A DNA stretch of 64,000 nt from Galbitalea sp036491035 (GTDB taxonomy: Bacteria > Actinomycetota > Actinomycetes > Actinomycetales > Microbacteriaceae), in contig DASXCU010000168.1 in NCBI GenBank assembly GCA_036491035.1, positions 40,928-104,927 on the forward strand, in the 5' to 3' direction. Below are positions 52,992 through 60,748 of this stretch, one piece after another. Made by a program: the position numbers and the translations under genes. Numbering within the stretch: the first letter of the stretch is position 1; each line of letters begins with the position of its first letter. Under the pieces are notes generated by a model, which did not search any database, was not told the origin of the DNA, and saw only the letters and a list, made by a program, of their open reading frames with translations.

Positions 52992-53037
52992 CACTAGATG
53001 TAGTGGAATGACAAAGGTGTCATTCCGGTTATATAGT
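52992..53037 (+). promoter_or_regulatory. Promoter with stacked inverted repeats for the 27-aa gene
   Basis: Two abutting inverted repeats: CACTA-gatg-TAGTG (52992-53005) and GGAATGACA-aagg-TGTCATTCC (53005-53026), the latter a perfect 9+9 pair. ATGACA (53008-53013) can serve as -35 with TATATA (53030-53035, spacer 16) or TATAGT (53032-53037, spacer 18) as -10. The larger palindrome covers the -35, so a dimeric regulator binding it would control the promoter. A third repeat GTTCGA-N7-TCGAAC (53065-53083) lies in the leader. Confidence 0.65.
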
Positions 53038-53133
53038 GGGGACTCACTTCGCATTGCACACGCAGTTCGAAGTCGCATCGAACGAGAAGCAAGCGGGCGA
53101 TGCCATCAAAATTTTGGAACGTAAGGGGCAATT

Positions 53134-53217
53134 ATGGACAACGACAGCGAGACGATCGGCGGCTACGCGGTACCCGTCGACCCGATGGACATGCTGCAGT
53201 GCGATAGCTGCCAGTAA
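53134..53217 (+). CDS. 27-residue peptide gene ending in CDSCQ
   Basis: An ATG at 53134 preceded by AAGGGGC with 5-nt spacing opens a 27-codon frame ending at TAA 53217. The peptide is acidic at the front (MDNDSETIGG), has a YAVPVDPMD middle and ends LQCDSCQ, with a CxxC pair two residues before the end and no basic residue. It has its own promoter, operators and terminator, a complete monocistronic unit. It could be a signal or RiPP-type precursor, or a small metal- or redox-active peptide. I do not recognise the family. Confidence 0.65.
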   Translation: MDNDSETIGGYAVPVDPMDMLQCDSCQ

Positions 53218-53232
53218 GCCCACCAAAGCGAA

Positions 53233-53272
53233 CAGAACCCCCGGCTGCCAACGATGGCGGCCGGGGGTTCTG
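53233..53272 (+). terminator. Strong hairpin terminator after the 27-aa gene
   Basis: CAGAACCCCCGGC (53233-53245) pairs perfectly with GCCGGGGGTTCTG (53260-53272), with an inner CCA/TGG stem. It begins 16 nt after the stop codon. A short TGCGTT follows instead of a long U run, typical for this GC range. Confidence 0.85.
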
Positions 53273-53314
53273 CGTTGCCGGAGAACCCGGTTGCCTCAGA
53301 ACTACACTGGAGCC

Positions 53315-53761
53315 GTGCCAGTGAACCCCGACCTGCAGGGACGCGAGTTTCCCCCGACCGACCCGTACCTGGTCGGGCGCGAGAAGGTACGGGAGTTCGC
53401 TTCCGCCGTGTTCTCGACCAGCGCTCTCAACTTCGATCCGGCGGTAGCAGCGGCCGCCGGTTATCCCGATATTGTCGCCCCGCCGACGTTTCCCGTGGTC
53501 GTGCAGGAGCGCACGCTCGCTCAACTGCTCTCGGCTCCGGATGCCGGAATCGACTTCTCGCGGGTCGTCCACGGCGACCAGCGGTTCACCTACTCGCGCC
53601 CGGTCGTCGCCGGCGATGAGCTGACCGCGCGGCTGACGGTATCGAGCGTCAAGACGCTCGGCGGTCACTCTCTGGTGACCGCCGAATCGGTGATCACCGA
53701 TGCCACCGGAGCTCACGTCGTCACCGCGATCTCCACCCTGGTTGTAAGAGGGGACGAGTAA
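53315..53761 (+). CDS. MaoC-like dehydratase N-terminal domain protein (HadA-like)
   Basis: A 148-aa hot-dog-fold protein of the FAS1_DH/HadA type. It starts GREFPPTDPYLVGREKVREF and has IVAPPTFPVVVQERTLAQL and the substrate-side HGDQRFTYSRPVVAGDELTA. It lacks the hydratase Asp/His motif; that is in its partner. GTG at 53315 or 53321 starts it. TAATG couples it to the next gene. Together the two form the (3R)-hydroxyacyl-ACP dehydratase heterodimer of type II fatty acid synthesis. Confidence 0.9.
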   Translation: MPVNPDLQGREFPPTDPYLVGREKVREFASAVFSTSALNFDPAVAAAAGYPDIVAPPTFPVVVQERTLAQLLSAPDAGIDFSRVVHGDQRFTYSRPVVAGDELTARLTVSSVKTLGGHSLVTAESVITDATGAHVVTAISTLVVRGDE

Positions 53762-54183
53762 TGGCGATCCGACTGGCCGACCTCACGGTGGGAGGCGTCG
53801 TCGCCGAGAAGAGCTACCAGCTCTCACGGGACTCCCTCGTTCACTACGCGGGCGCATCCGGCGACTTCAACCCCATCCACTATCGCGACGACATCGCCGC
53901 CAGCGTGGGACTCGACGGGGTTCTTGCCCACGGGATGCTCACGATGGGCGTCGCGGTGCAGCCGGTCGTCGAATGGCTGGGCGCCGATGGAACGGTCAGT
54001 GACTACCAGGTGCGATTCACCCGGCCGGTTCCCGTGGGACCGTCCGGAGGTTCGGCAGTCACCGTCACTGCGAAAGTCGGAGCGATCGACGACCAGGGCG
54101 CGCGCATCGACCTCACCGTCACGTTCGACGGCGCAACCGTCCTCGGCAAGGCGCAGGTGCGGGTGATCCTGGCCGCCGCATGA
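53761..54183 (+). CDS. MaoC-like hydratase/dehydratase (HadB-like)
   Basis: A 140-aa protein with the catalytic hydratase motif YAGASGDFNPIHYRDD, in which Asp and His are the acid/base pair, followed by VGLDGVLAHGMLTMG. Starts with TAATG overlap. It joins the preceding subunit to dehydrate 3-hydroxyacyl thioesters. In many actinobacteria this pair lies next to murB, as here. Confidence 0.93.
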   Translation: MAIRLADLTVGGVVAEKSYQLSRDSLVHYAGASGDFNPIHYRDDIAASVGLDGVLAHGMLTMGVAVQPVVEWLGADGTVSDYQVRFTRPVPVGPSGGSAVTVTAKVGAIDDQGARIDLTVTFDGATVLGKAQVRVILAAA

Positions 54184-55322
54184 GACTCGCCGACCTGACC
54201 ACGCTGGGCGTCGGCGGCGAGGCCGACCGCGTGCTGGAGCCGACGACGCCGGCCGAGCTGCTCGATGTCGTTCGCGACGCGTGGTCGACCGGCGAGGAGC
54301 TGCTTCTGCTGGGCGGCGGATCGAACGTCGTCGTCGCCGATGACGGATTCGACGGCACCGTCGTTCGCGTGACGACGCGGGGAATCGAGCGACTCGAACC
54401 GGATACCGCGGCCGCCCGTCCGTCCGCCTACCTGGGCGATCGTCGCATCCGGCTTCGTGTGCAGGCCGGGGAGCCCTGGGATGGCGTCGTCGAGTACGCC
54501 GTACGCAACGGCTGGGCGGGAATCGAAGCGCTCTCGGGCATCCCCGGGTCGAGCGGGGCTGCACCGATCCAGAACATCGGAGCATATGGGCAGGAGCTCG
54601 GCTCGAGTCTCGTCGCGATCGAGTTCCTCGACTACCTCACCGGCGAACGGGAGCGCATCCGGACCTCGGAGCTGGGCCTCGGATATCGCACCTCGCTTCT
54701 GAAGCAGGGTCGCGAGGGGCTGGTGGTCTCGATCGAACTCGAACTGCTCAAGGGCGATACCGACGGCCCGGCACTCAGCGCACCGCTGGCCTACGACCAG
54801 CTCGCCGGTGCACTCGGAGTGCGGATCGGCGACCGAGTACCGCTCGACGACCTGCGGGCTGCGGTGCTCGCGCTCCGATGGTCGAAGGGGATGCTGCTCG
54901 ATCCCGCCGATGTCGACTCACACAGTGCAGGCTCGTTCTTCACCAATCCGATCGTGAGCGAGAACTTCGCGCGCTCGTTGCCCGCTGCCGCCCCGCGCTG
55001 GCCGACGTCTCCCGACGAGCGCGATGTCGTCGTGCCGCTCGGGCAGGAACCCGCTGCCCCGCCGATCCCGGCCGGGTCGGGGGAGTACCAGGTCAAGCTC
55101 AGTGCGGCGTGGCTGATCGAGCGCGCCGGGATCTCGCGTGGGTTCTCGCTGCCCGGTTCCCGGGCGGCCGTGTCGTCCAAGCACACCCTCGCGCTTGTCA
55201 ACACCGGTGGTGCGAGCGCCGACGAGATCCTGCAGCTCGCGCGTTTCGTGCAGACGCGGGTGTTCGCCGAGTTCGGCGTCCGGCTGCAGCCGGAGCCCGT
55301 CCTGGTCGGCGCGACGCTGTAG
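54180..55322 (+). CDS. murB: UDP-N-acetylmuramate dehydrogenase MurB
   Basis: A 380-aa FAD enzyme that reduces UDP-GlcNAc-enolpyruvate in the cytosolic steps of peptidoglycan synthesis. FAD-binding: LTTLGVGGEADRV, LLLGGGSNVVVADDGFDGTV. Catalytic GLEALSGIPGSSGAAPIQNIGAYGQE with NIGAYGQE and the Ser in HSAGSFFTNPIVS, C-terminal Glu in GVRLQPEPVLVG. ATGA overlap with the MaoC gene. A longer C-terminal segment is usual for the actinobacterial form. Confidence 0.95.
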   Translation: MRLADLTTLGVGGEADRVLEPTTPAELLDVVRDAWSTGEELLLLGGGSNVVVADDGFDGTVVRVTTRGIERLEPDTAAARPSAYLGDRRIRLRVQAGEPWDGVVEYAVRNGWAGIEALSGIPGSSGAAPIQNIGAYGQELGSSLVAIEFLDYLTGERERIRTSELGLGYRTSLLKQGREGLVVSIELELLKGDTDGPALSAPLAYDQLAGALGVRIGDRVPLDDLRAAVLALRWSKGMLLDPADVDSHSAGSFFTNPIVSENFARSLPAAAPRWPTSPDERDVVVPLGQEPAAPPIPAGSGEYQVKLSAAWLIERAGISRGFSLPGSRAAVSSKHTLALVNTGGASADEILQLARFVQTRVFAEFGVRLQPEPVLVGATL

Positions 55323-55330
55323 AGCGAGTT

Positions 55331-55804
55331 TTAGAGCAGTTCGAGCCAGCCCGTTCCATCGGCGTGCTCGAAGATCAGGTTGGTCTGGGTCCGCTTCACC
55401 GCGGGGTGGGACGCGAGGTACTTCAGCACGAAGTCGCGCAGCTCAGTAGCGCTCGACGCCGCGACGTGGAGAAGGTAGTCCTCAGCGCCCGCCATGTGGA
55501 ACAGGGATCGCACCCCCGGCCAGCCAGGCGCCGCATCCCGGAACGAGTCGACCGCGCCGCGGGCGTGCCGCACCAGCCGCACCGAGATGAGCGCCTGGAT
55601 GGGCGCAACGCGATCGAAGTCGAGGTCGACCCGGTATCCACGGATCTCGCCCTCCGTCTGTAACCGCCGGATTCTCGACGAGACCGTCGACTCGGCCACT
55701 CCGACCTCGGCAGCGAGGGCCGCCCCCGACGCGCGGGCGTTACTGGAGAGCGCGCGGATGAGCGCACGGTCGACATCGTCGAGTTGCAGAAGCTGCGGGG
55801 CCAT
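55331..55804 (-). CDS. Lrp/AsnC family transcriptional regulator
   Basis: A 157-aa regulator with an N-terminal HTH (LDDVDRALIRALSSNARASG, then AALAAEVGVAESTVSSRIRR) and a C-terminal RAM ligand-binding domain (APIQALISVRLVRHARGAVD). ATG 55804 (MAPQLLQL). Divergent from the cystathionine-gamma-type gene, and the intergenic gap holds a GTTTAT/ATAAAC repeat. Lrp-type proteins sense amino acids, so it likely controls that enzyme. Confidence 0.92.
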   Translation of the reverse strand: MAPQLLQLDDVDRALIRALSSNARASGAALAAEVGVAESTVSSRIRRLQTEGEIRGYRVDLDFDRVAPIQALISVRLVRHARGAVDSFRDAAPGWPGVRSLFHMAGAEDYLLHVAASSATELRDFVLKYLASHPAVKRTQTNLIFEHADGTGWLELL

Positions 55805-55819
55805 GGTTCTCCGTGGATC

Positions 55820-55845
55820 GTTTATCGAAGCATATCCAAATAAAC
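55820..55845. promoter_or_regulatory. Inverted repeat, probable Lrp-type site
   Basis: GTTTAT (55820-55825) and ATAAAC (55840-55845) are perfectly inverted with a 14-nt spacer, 16 bp from the Lrp start and 66 bp from the PLP enzyme start. AT-rich arms with such spacing are typical for Lrp/AsnC dimers. Confidence 0.5.
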
Positions 55846-55910
55846 CGGCACGTCTGCTAGATACTGCGGCAGCGGTGATATTCGACCGCAGAATCTGCTT
55901 GCATCGTCCC

Positions 55911-57149
55911 ATGGATACCTTCGAAGTTCGCTCCGGAATGCGCCTCGAGACCCTCGCGGTCCACGCCGGGATGTCTGGTCTCACCGAGTCCGGGTCGCAC
56001 GTTCCGCCCATCGACCTGTCCACGACGAACCCGCTTCCCGGCGTCGAAGCCGGAGGGAACTCGTACGAGAACCTCGCCACGGGTGGCGACCTCGGCATCG
56101 GCGATTCGGCCGTCTACCGCCGCCTCTGGCAGCCGGGTGTTGCGCGATTCGAGGAGGCGCTGGCCGCACTCGAACTGGCCGAGAGCGCGGTCGCGTTCTC
56201 CTCGGGGATGGCGGCGCTCACCGCCTGCCTCATCGCGACCGTGTCAGCGGGGAAGCCGCACATCGTCGCGCTCCGTCCGCTCTACGGAGGCACCGATCAC
56301 GTGCTCGAGACCGGGCTGCTCGGTACCAGCATCACGTGGTGCGACGAGAACACGGTCGCGGAATCGATTCGCTCGGACACGGGACTAGTGATTCTGGAAT
56401 CGCCGGCGAACCCGACGCTCGGCATGCTCGACATCCGTCGGATCGCGGACCAGGCCGGCGACGTCCCCGTGCTGGTCGACAACACGTTCGCAACCCCGGT
56501 GCTGCAGCGTCCGATCGAGCATGGTGCGACGCTCGTTCTGCACAGTGCAACCAAATACATCGGCGGCCACGGCGACGCCATGGGCGGGATTCTCGCCACC
56601 AACCGCGAGTGGACCACACGGCTGCGACAGGTTCGCGCCCTGACCGGCGCGCTCCTCGCGCCTTTCGAGGCGTACCTGCTTCACCGGGGCATCCGCACGC
56701 TGCCGGTGCGGGTTCGAGCGCAGCAGGAGACCGCGAGGGAGCTGGCAGCGCGACTCGACGGGCATCCGATGATCGCGCGAGTGCACTACCCGACTCTGCC
56801 CGGACAGGATCCCGAGCGTCTGCTCGGGCGCCAGCTGGACGGCCCGGGCTCGCTCATAACGCTCGACATCACCGGGGGCTACGACGCGGCCGCCGCGTTC
56901 ATCGAATCGCTCCGTCTGATCACCCACGCGGTGTCGCTCGGCGGCATCGACTCGCTGGCGCAGCATCCCGCATCCCTGACCCATCGCCCAGTGATCGCGT
57001 CGGCGCGACCCGGCGGCGGCATCGTCCGCCTCTCGATCGGCCTTGAGCACGTCGACGACCTCGAGGCGGACATCCGGAGCGCGCTCGAGCAGGCAGGGGC
57101 GCGGACGAGAGAGCTTGCTACAGCAGCCCGAGTTCCATCGCACGCGTAA
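55911..57149 (+). CDS. Cys/Met metabolism PLP enzyme (gamma-synthase/lyase family)
   Basis: A 412-aa gamma-family PLP enzyme. The Schiff-base Lys is in LHSATKYIGGHGDAMGG; SGMAALTA binds phosphate, and YxGT-type Tyr in LYGGTDHVLE and the Arg at RLSIGLEHVDDL are conserved. This family contains cystathionine gamma-synthase, cystathionine gamma-lyase and methionine gamma-lyase, which cannot be separated here. Control by an Lrp partner and no neighbouring sulfur gene suggest amino acid breakdown (lyase). ATG 55911. Confidence 0.9.
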   Translation: MDTFEVRSGMRLETLAVHAGMSGLTESGSHVPPIDLSTTNPLPGVEAGGNSYENLATGGDLGIGDSAVYRRLWQPGVARFEEALAALELAESAVAFSSGMAALTACLIATVSAGKPHIVALRPLYGGTDHVLETGLLGTSITWCDENTVAESIRSDTGLVILESPANPTLGMLDIRRIADQAGDVPVLVDNTFATPVLQRPIEHGATLVLHSATKYIGGHGDAMGGILATNREWTTRLRQVRALTGALLAPFEAYLLHRGIRTLPVRVRAQQETARELAARLDGHPMIARVHYPTLPGQDPERLLGRQLDGPGSLITLDITGGYDAAAAFIESLRLITHAVSLGGIDSLAQHPASLTHRPVIASARPGGGIVRLSIGLEHVDDLEADIRSALEQAGARTRELATAARVPSHA

Positions 57150-57732
57150 CCGCGCGGGTCCGGTCGCTCACGCCGAGCTTCTCGAAGACGTGGAGCAGGT
57201 GCGTCTTGACCGTCGCCTCGCCCACGAACAGGTCGGCCGCGATCTCGGGGTTACTCCGACCCGCCGAGACCAACCGCAGCACCTCGGTCTCGCGCGGGCT
57301 GAGGGTCACGGTCGGGGTCTGAACTCGCTGCACGAGAAGTGCCGCGATCCGGGGTGCAAGGGCCACCTCGCCCCGGGCGACCGCGCGCACTCCCGCGAGA
57401 ATCTCCTCGGGCGGTGCCGCCTTCAGGAGGTAACCGCTGGCGCCGGCCTCGATCGCGGTGAGGATGCTGTCGTCCGTCTCGTAGGTGGTGAGGATCAGCA
57501 CGCGGGTCGTCGGACGCTCCGCGAGGATGCGCGCCGTCGCTTCGTCGCCGTCGATGCCGGGCATCCGCAGGTCCATGAGCACCACGTCGGGCTTCAATTC
57601 GACCGCGACCGCGACCGCATCCAGGCCGGTCGCCGCCTCTCCGACCACCTCGACATCCTCCGCCGTCTGGAGTAACGCGACGATGCCGCTCCGGACGATC
57701 GGATGATCGTCGGCCACGAGAACCCGGATCAC
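57118..57732 (-). CDS. NarL/LuxR family response regulator
   Basis: A 204-aa regulator. Receiver Asp in VLMDLRMPGIDG, Lys in YLLKAAPPEE. C-terminal LuxR HTH: LSPRETEVLRLVSAGRSNPE then IAADLFVGEATVKTHLLHVF. GTG 57732 overlaps the kinase stop (GTGA). Last gene of ABC ATPase-permease-HK-RR operon; probably activates it. Confidence 0.93.
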   Translation of the reverse strand: MIRVLVADDHPIVRSGIVALLQTAEDVEVVGEAATGLDAVAVAVELKPDVVLMDLRMPGIDGDEATARILAERPTTRVLILTTYETDDSILTAIEAGASGYLLKAAPPEEILAGVRAVARGEVALAPRIAALLVQRVQTPTVTLSPRETEVLRLVSAGRSNPEIAADLFVGEATVKTHLLHVFEKLGVSDRTRAVTRAMELGLL

Positions 57733-58889
57733 GCGGAGACCCCGGCCGCCGCGGGCAGCGAGGCGACGAGCATCGTGCCGCCACCGGGTGATGCGGTGAC
57801 GGCGAGCGTTCCGCGCACGAGTGCGAGGCGGTCGCGCAGCCCGGCGAGTCCAAAGCCACTCTGCTCCGCAGTCGGATCGAATCCAGTGCCGTCGTCCGTG
57901 ATGCTGAGTTCGACCCTGCCCTCGCGGACCGCGAGCGCCACCGCCGCGGCCTTCGCGGTCGAATGTTTGCGCACGTTGGCCAGCGCCTCCTGGGCACACC
58001 TCAGCAGCACGACCTCACTGTCGCGATCGAGGGCCGTCGTATCGTCCGCGCTGACCGTGACCGTGATTCCTGTCTCTCGCTCGAAACGCTCGGCGAGGCG
58101 CCGGAGCGCGGTAGCGAGACCTCCGCCATCCACTCCGACGGCAGCACCGGATGCCACGAGCGCACGAGTCTCGCTGAGAGCATGCCGGGCGTTCTCCTCG
58201 AGCACGCCGAGCTGGTTCTCGGCGGCCGCGGTGTTGCCCGCCTTCAGCTCGCGAAGCCCCCGCTGGGCGGTCAGCACCAGCCCGGTCAGGTCCTGGGCGA
58301 TCGTGTCGTGAATCTCCCGGGCGAGCCGTTCGCGCTCGCCGGATGCGCCCGCATCCCGACTCAGTGCCGCGACCTGTCCCTGCGCCAGTTCGAGCTGGTC
58401 GATGAGACGCTTCCGCTCCTCGCTCTTCTCCGAGATGCTGGTGATCCAAAGTCCGAGCGCGAGACTGAAGACGAGCGAGATTCCCTCGATGGTGCCGCCC
58501 ACCGCGATCGCGTTGGTCGTTCCGCCGAGGCTCACGTAGAAGCCGAGCGCGACACCGAGGGCGAGCGCGACGTTCGCGACGATCGCCGTGCGGGTTCGGT
58601 CGAGAACGGTCCAGATCACCGGGAACGCGATGCACTGGATTGTCGCCATCTCGGATGCGAAGCCGACACCGACGCTCGCCAGCAGGATGAAGAGGACGGC
58701 GACGATCAGCCCGTAGGGACGACTCGTCAGCGCGCGCCTGCCGAGAAGCACCCAGACGATGCCAAGGGCAACGGCCGCGGCAATAGAGCCAATCGCGCGC
58801 GGCACCGAGTGGCCGTCCACCAGCACGAGCACCGACAGACCCACCACCGTTACGGCAACGGCGAGGGTCCACCAGCGCGACTCAGTCAT
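57729..58889 (-). CDS. Sensor histidine kinase (HisKA_3 type)
   Basis: A 386-aa kinase with about six N-terminal membrane segments, then a coiled linker and HisKA_3 dimerization domain: ERERLAREIHDTIAQDLTGL with phospho-acceptor His. The ATPase domain has RCAQEALANVRKHS (N box), ITDDGTGFDP (G1) and GFGLAGLRDRL. Phosphorylates the adjacent NarL-type regulator. No large extracellular sensor domain, so it probably senses within the membrane. Confidence 0.93.
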   Translation of the reverse strand: MTESRWWTLAVAVTVVGLSVLVLVDGHSVPRAIGSIAAAVALGIVWVLLGRRALTSRPYGLIVAVLFILLASVGVGFASEMATIQCIAFPVIWTVLDRTRTAIVANVALALGVALGFYVSLGGTTNAIAVGGTIEGISLVFSLALGLWITSISEKSEERKRLIDQLELAQGQVAALSRDAGASGERERLAREIHDTIAQDLTGLVLTAQRGLRELKAGNTAAAENQLGVLEENARHALSETRALVASGAAVGVDGGGLATALRRLAERFERETGITVTVSADDTTALDRDSEVVLLRCAQEALANVRKHSTAKAAAVALAVREGRVELSITDDGTGFDPTAEQSGFGLAGLRDRLALVRGTLAVTASPGGGTMLVASLPAAAGVSA

Positions 58890-58908
58890 GGCCAATTATC
58901 TCCGCGGC

Positions 58909-59763
58909 TCAGCGGTCCTTGCGAATCCACCGGAATGTAACTCGGCAGAGCACCAGACCGACCACCAGCCAGATGGCCGTGACGATCAGGACGCCCGTCA
59001 GGTTCCAGGTTCCACCCTGTTCGACGGCCTTGTATGAGTCGGGAAGGAACACGTAGCGCATCCCCTGGGCGAGCCATTTCAGCGGGAAGATTCCTGCGAA
59101 GTTCTGGAGCCAGGCGGGCAGCAGCGAGAACTGCAGGTAGACGCCTGAGATGAATTGGAGGACGAGGGTGATCGGGATGATCACGGCCGTGGCACTCTTC
59201 CCACTGCGGGGCACCGAGCTGAGCGCGATCCCGAGGATGGCGCAGGTCGTGACTCCGAGCAGAAACACCCACACGAAGGTGAGCCAGTGGGTGGCATCCG
59301 TCGGCAACTTCACTCCGAACGCGGTGCCGGCCACGATGATGAGCACCAGAGCCTGCGCGAGCCCGGTGACCAGCACCTGGCCGATCTTGCCCATGAAGTA
59401 GCTGAACACCGGAAGCGGTGAGCCACCGAGCCGCTTGAGTGTTCCGTCGCTCTTCTCACCGGCGATGGCGATCGACATGTTCTGAAGGCCGCTGAGCAGC
59501 ACGCCCGCGGCGAGCATTGACGGCAGGTAGTACTCGGCAGCGCTGATCGCGTGCCCGCTCGCGTCCTTCCCGAAGTTCACACTGCTGAAAGCGACGGAGA
59601 AGATCGTGAGGAACACGACGGGGAAGAGGAACGTGAAAAAGATGGTGTCGCCCTGACGGAAGTAGCCGACGATTTCGTAGCGAATTCGACTGAATCCGAG
59701 CGCGAGCGTGCGGCCGGGAACGCGGGATGGTGCCGTGGGGGCGGTGCTGAGTACGGTGGTCAT
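58909..59763 (-). CDS. ABC-2 type transporter permease
   Basis: A 284-aa permease with six membrane helices, ABC-2 signature ISGVYLQFSLLPAWLQNFAG near the C-terminus and ISAAEYYLPSMLAAGVLLSG. Cotranslated with the ATPase gene by ATGA overlap. Probably exports a lipophilic drug or peptide. Confidence 0.92.
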   Translation of the reverse strand: MTTVLSTAPTAPSRVPGRTLALGFSRIRYEIVGYFRQGDTIFFTFLFPVVFLTIFSVAFSSVNFGKDASGHAISAAEYYLPSMLAAGVLLSGLQNMSIAIAGEKSDGTLKRLGGSPLPVFSYFMGKIGQVLVTGLAQALVLIIVAGTAFGVKLPTDATHWLTFVWVFLLGVTTCAILGIALSSVPRSGKSATAVIIPITLVLQFISGVYLQFSLLPAWLQNFAGIFPLKWLAQGMRYVFLPDSYKAVEQGGTWNLTGVLIVTAIWLVVGLVLCRVTFRWIRKDR

Positions 59764-60671
59764 CGGACCGGCTCCAGTTCTGTCTTCGTGGTGACTTTGG
59801 TGATCGAGGCGTCGTAGGCCGACACCAGCTCGAGGTAAATGTCTTCGAGGCTCGGTCGGACTACCTCGAGGTCTTTCGGTTCGGTTCCCGACTTCATGAG
59901 GCCCGCGACGAATGCACCCGGTTCATCGGTGCGGTGCTCCTCCGGTCCATTCGCGCCGGTCCACCGCACGATCGGCACACGAGCATCCACTCCACCGATC
60001 TCGTCGATGTTTCCGATCTCGATGAGTTTGCCGCCGGCGATGATGCCGGCGCGGTCACTGAGCTGCTGGGCCTCGTCCAGGTAGTGGGTGGTCAGAAGGA
60101 TCGTGGTGCCCTCGGCCTTCAGCCTCCGGATGAGCTCCCAAAACTGGTGGCGAGCCTCCGGGTCGAAGCCGGTCGTTGGCTCGTCGAGAAAGAGCAGTTC
60201 GGGTCGTCCGATGACGCCGAGCGCGACATCTACTCGGCGCCGCTGCCCGCCCGAGAGCTTGCGGATGAGGGTCTTCGACTTCTCCTCGAGACCCACCGAC
60301 GCGATGACCTCGTCGACGTCGCGCGGATTCGGGTAGTACCGGGCGAACTCACTGAGCTGTTCGTGAACGGTGTAGTTTCCCTCCTCGCCCGTGTTCTGCA
60401 GCACGATGCCGAGCTGCGCCCGCCAGGAGGTGCCACCGTGGTGTGGGTCGATGCCAAGAACGGTCGCCTCGCCGCCGGTGCGGTCGCGGTAGCCCTCGAG
60501 GATCTCGATGGTCGTGCTCTTGCCGGCGCCGTTCGGGCCGAGCAGGGCGAAGGTCTCGCCGCGGTGGATGTCGAAGCTGACTCCGTCGAGGGCGAGGAAC
60601 GATCCGTAGGTCTTCCGCAGGTCTCGAACGGAGACGACCGCGTCGGAGCCTGGGGTGGCTGCATCTGTCAT
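59760..60671 (-). CDS. ABC transporter ATP-binding protein
   Basis: A 303-aa ATPase of the drug-exporter type. Walker A GPNGAGKST, Q-loop IVLQNTGEEG, signature KLSGGQRRRVDVA, Walker B LLFLDEPTTGFDP, switch LLTTHYLDEA. The C-terminal extension contains the VRPSLEDIYLEL motif typical of DrrA-like ATPases. First gene of the operon; ATG 60671. Confidence 0.93.
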   Translation of the reverse strand: MTDAATPGSDAVVSVRDLRKTYGSFLALDGVSFDIHRGETFALLGPNGAGKSTTIEILEGYRDRTGGEATVLGIDPHHGGTSWRAQLGIVLQNTGEEGNYTVHEQLSEFARYYPNPRDVDEVIASVGLEEKSKTLIRKLSGGQRRRVDVALGVIGRPELLFLDEPTTGFDPEARHQFWELIRRLKAEGTTILLTTHYLDEAQQLSDRAGIIAGGKLIEIGNIDEIGGVDARVPIVRWTGANGPEEHRTDEPGAFVAGLMKSGTEPKDLEVVRPSLEDIYLELVSAYDASITKVTTKTELEPVR

Positions 60672-60748
60672 GACTACATCGTGGGCTGCGGCGCGCCAGT
60701 TCACCAGCCGCCGTCTCACCGACTTCGGCATCCATCGATCGGTGGATG

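Noticed and set aside
53100..53207. A 35-codon frame starting ATG CCA TCA in the leader of the 27-aa gene
   Set aside because: No Shine-Dalgarno, strongly Arg-rich composition typical of an out-of-frame reading, and it overlaps the better supported 27-codon ORF.
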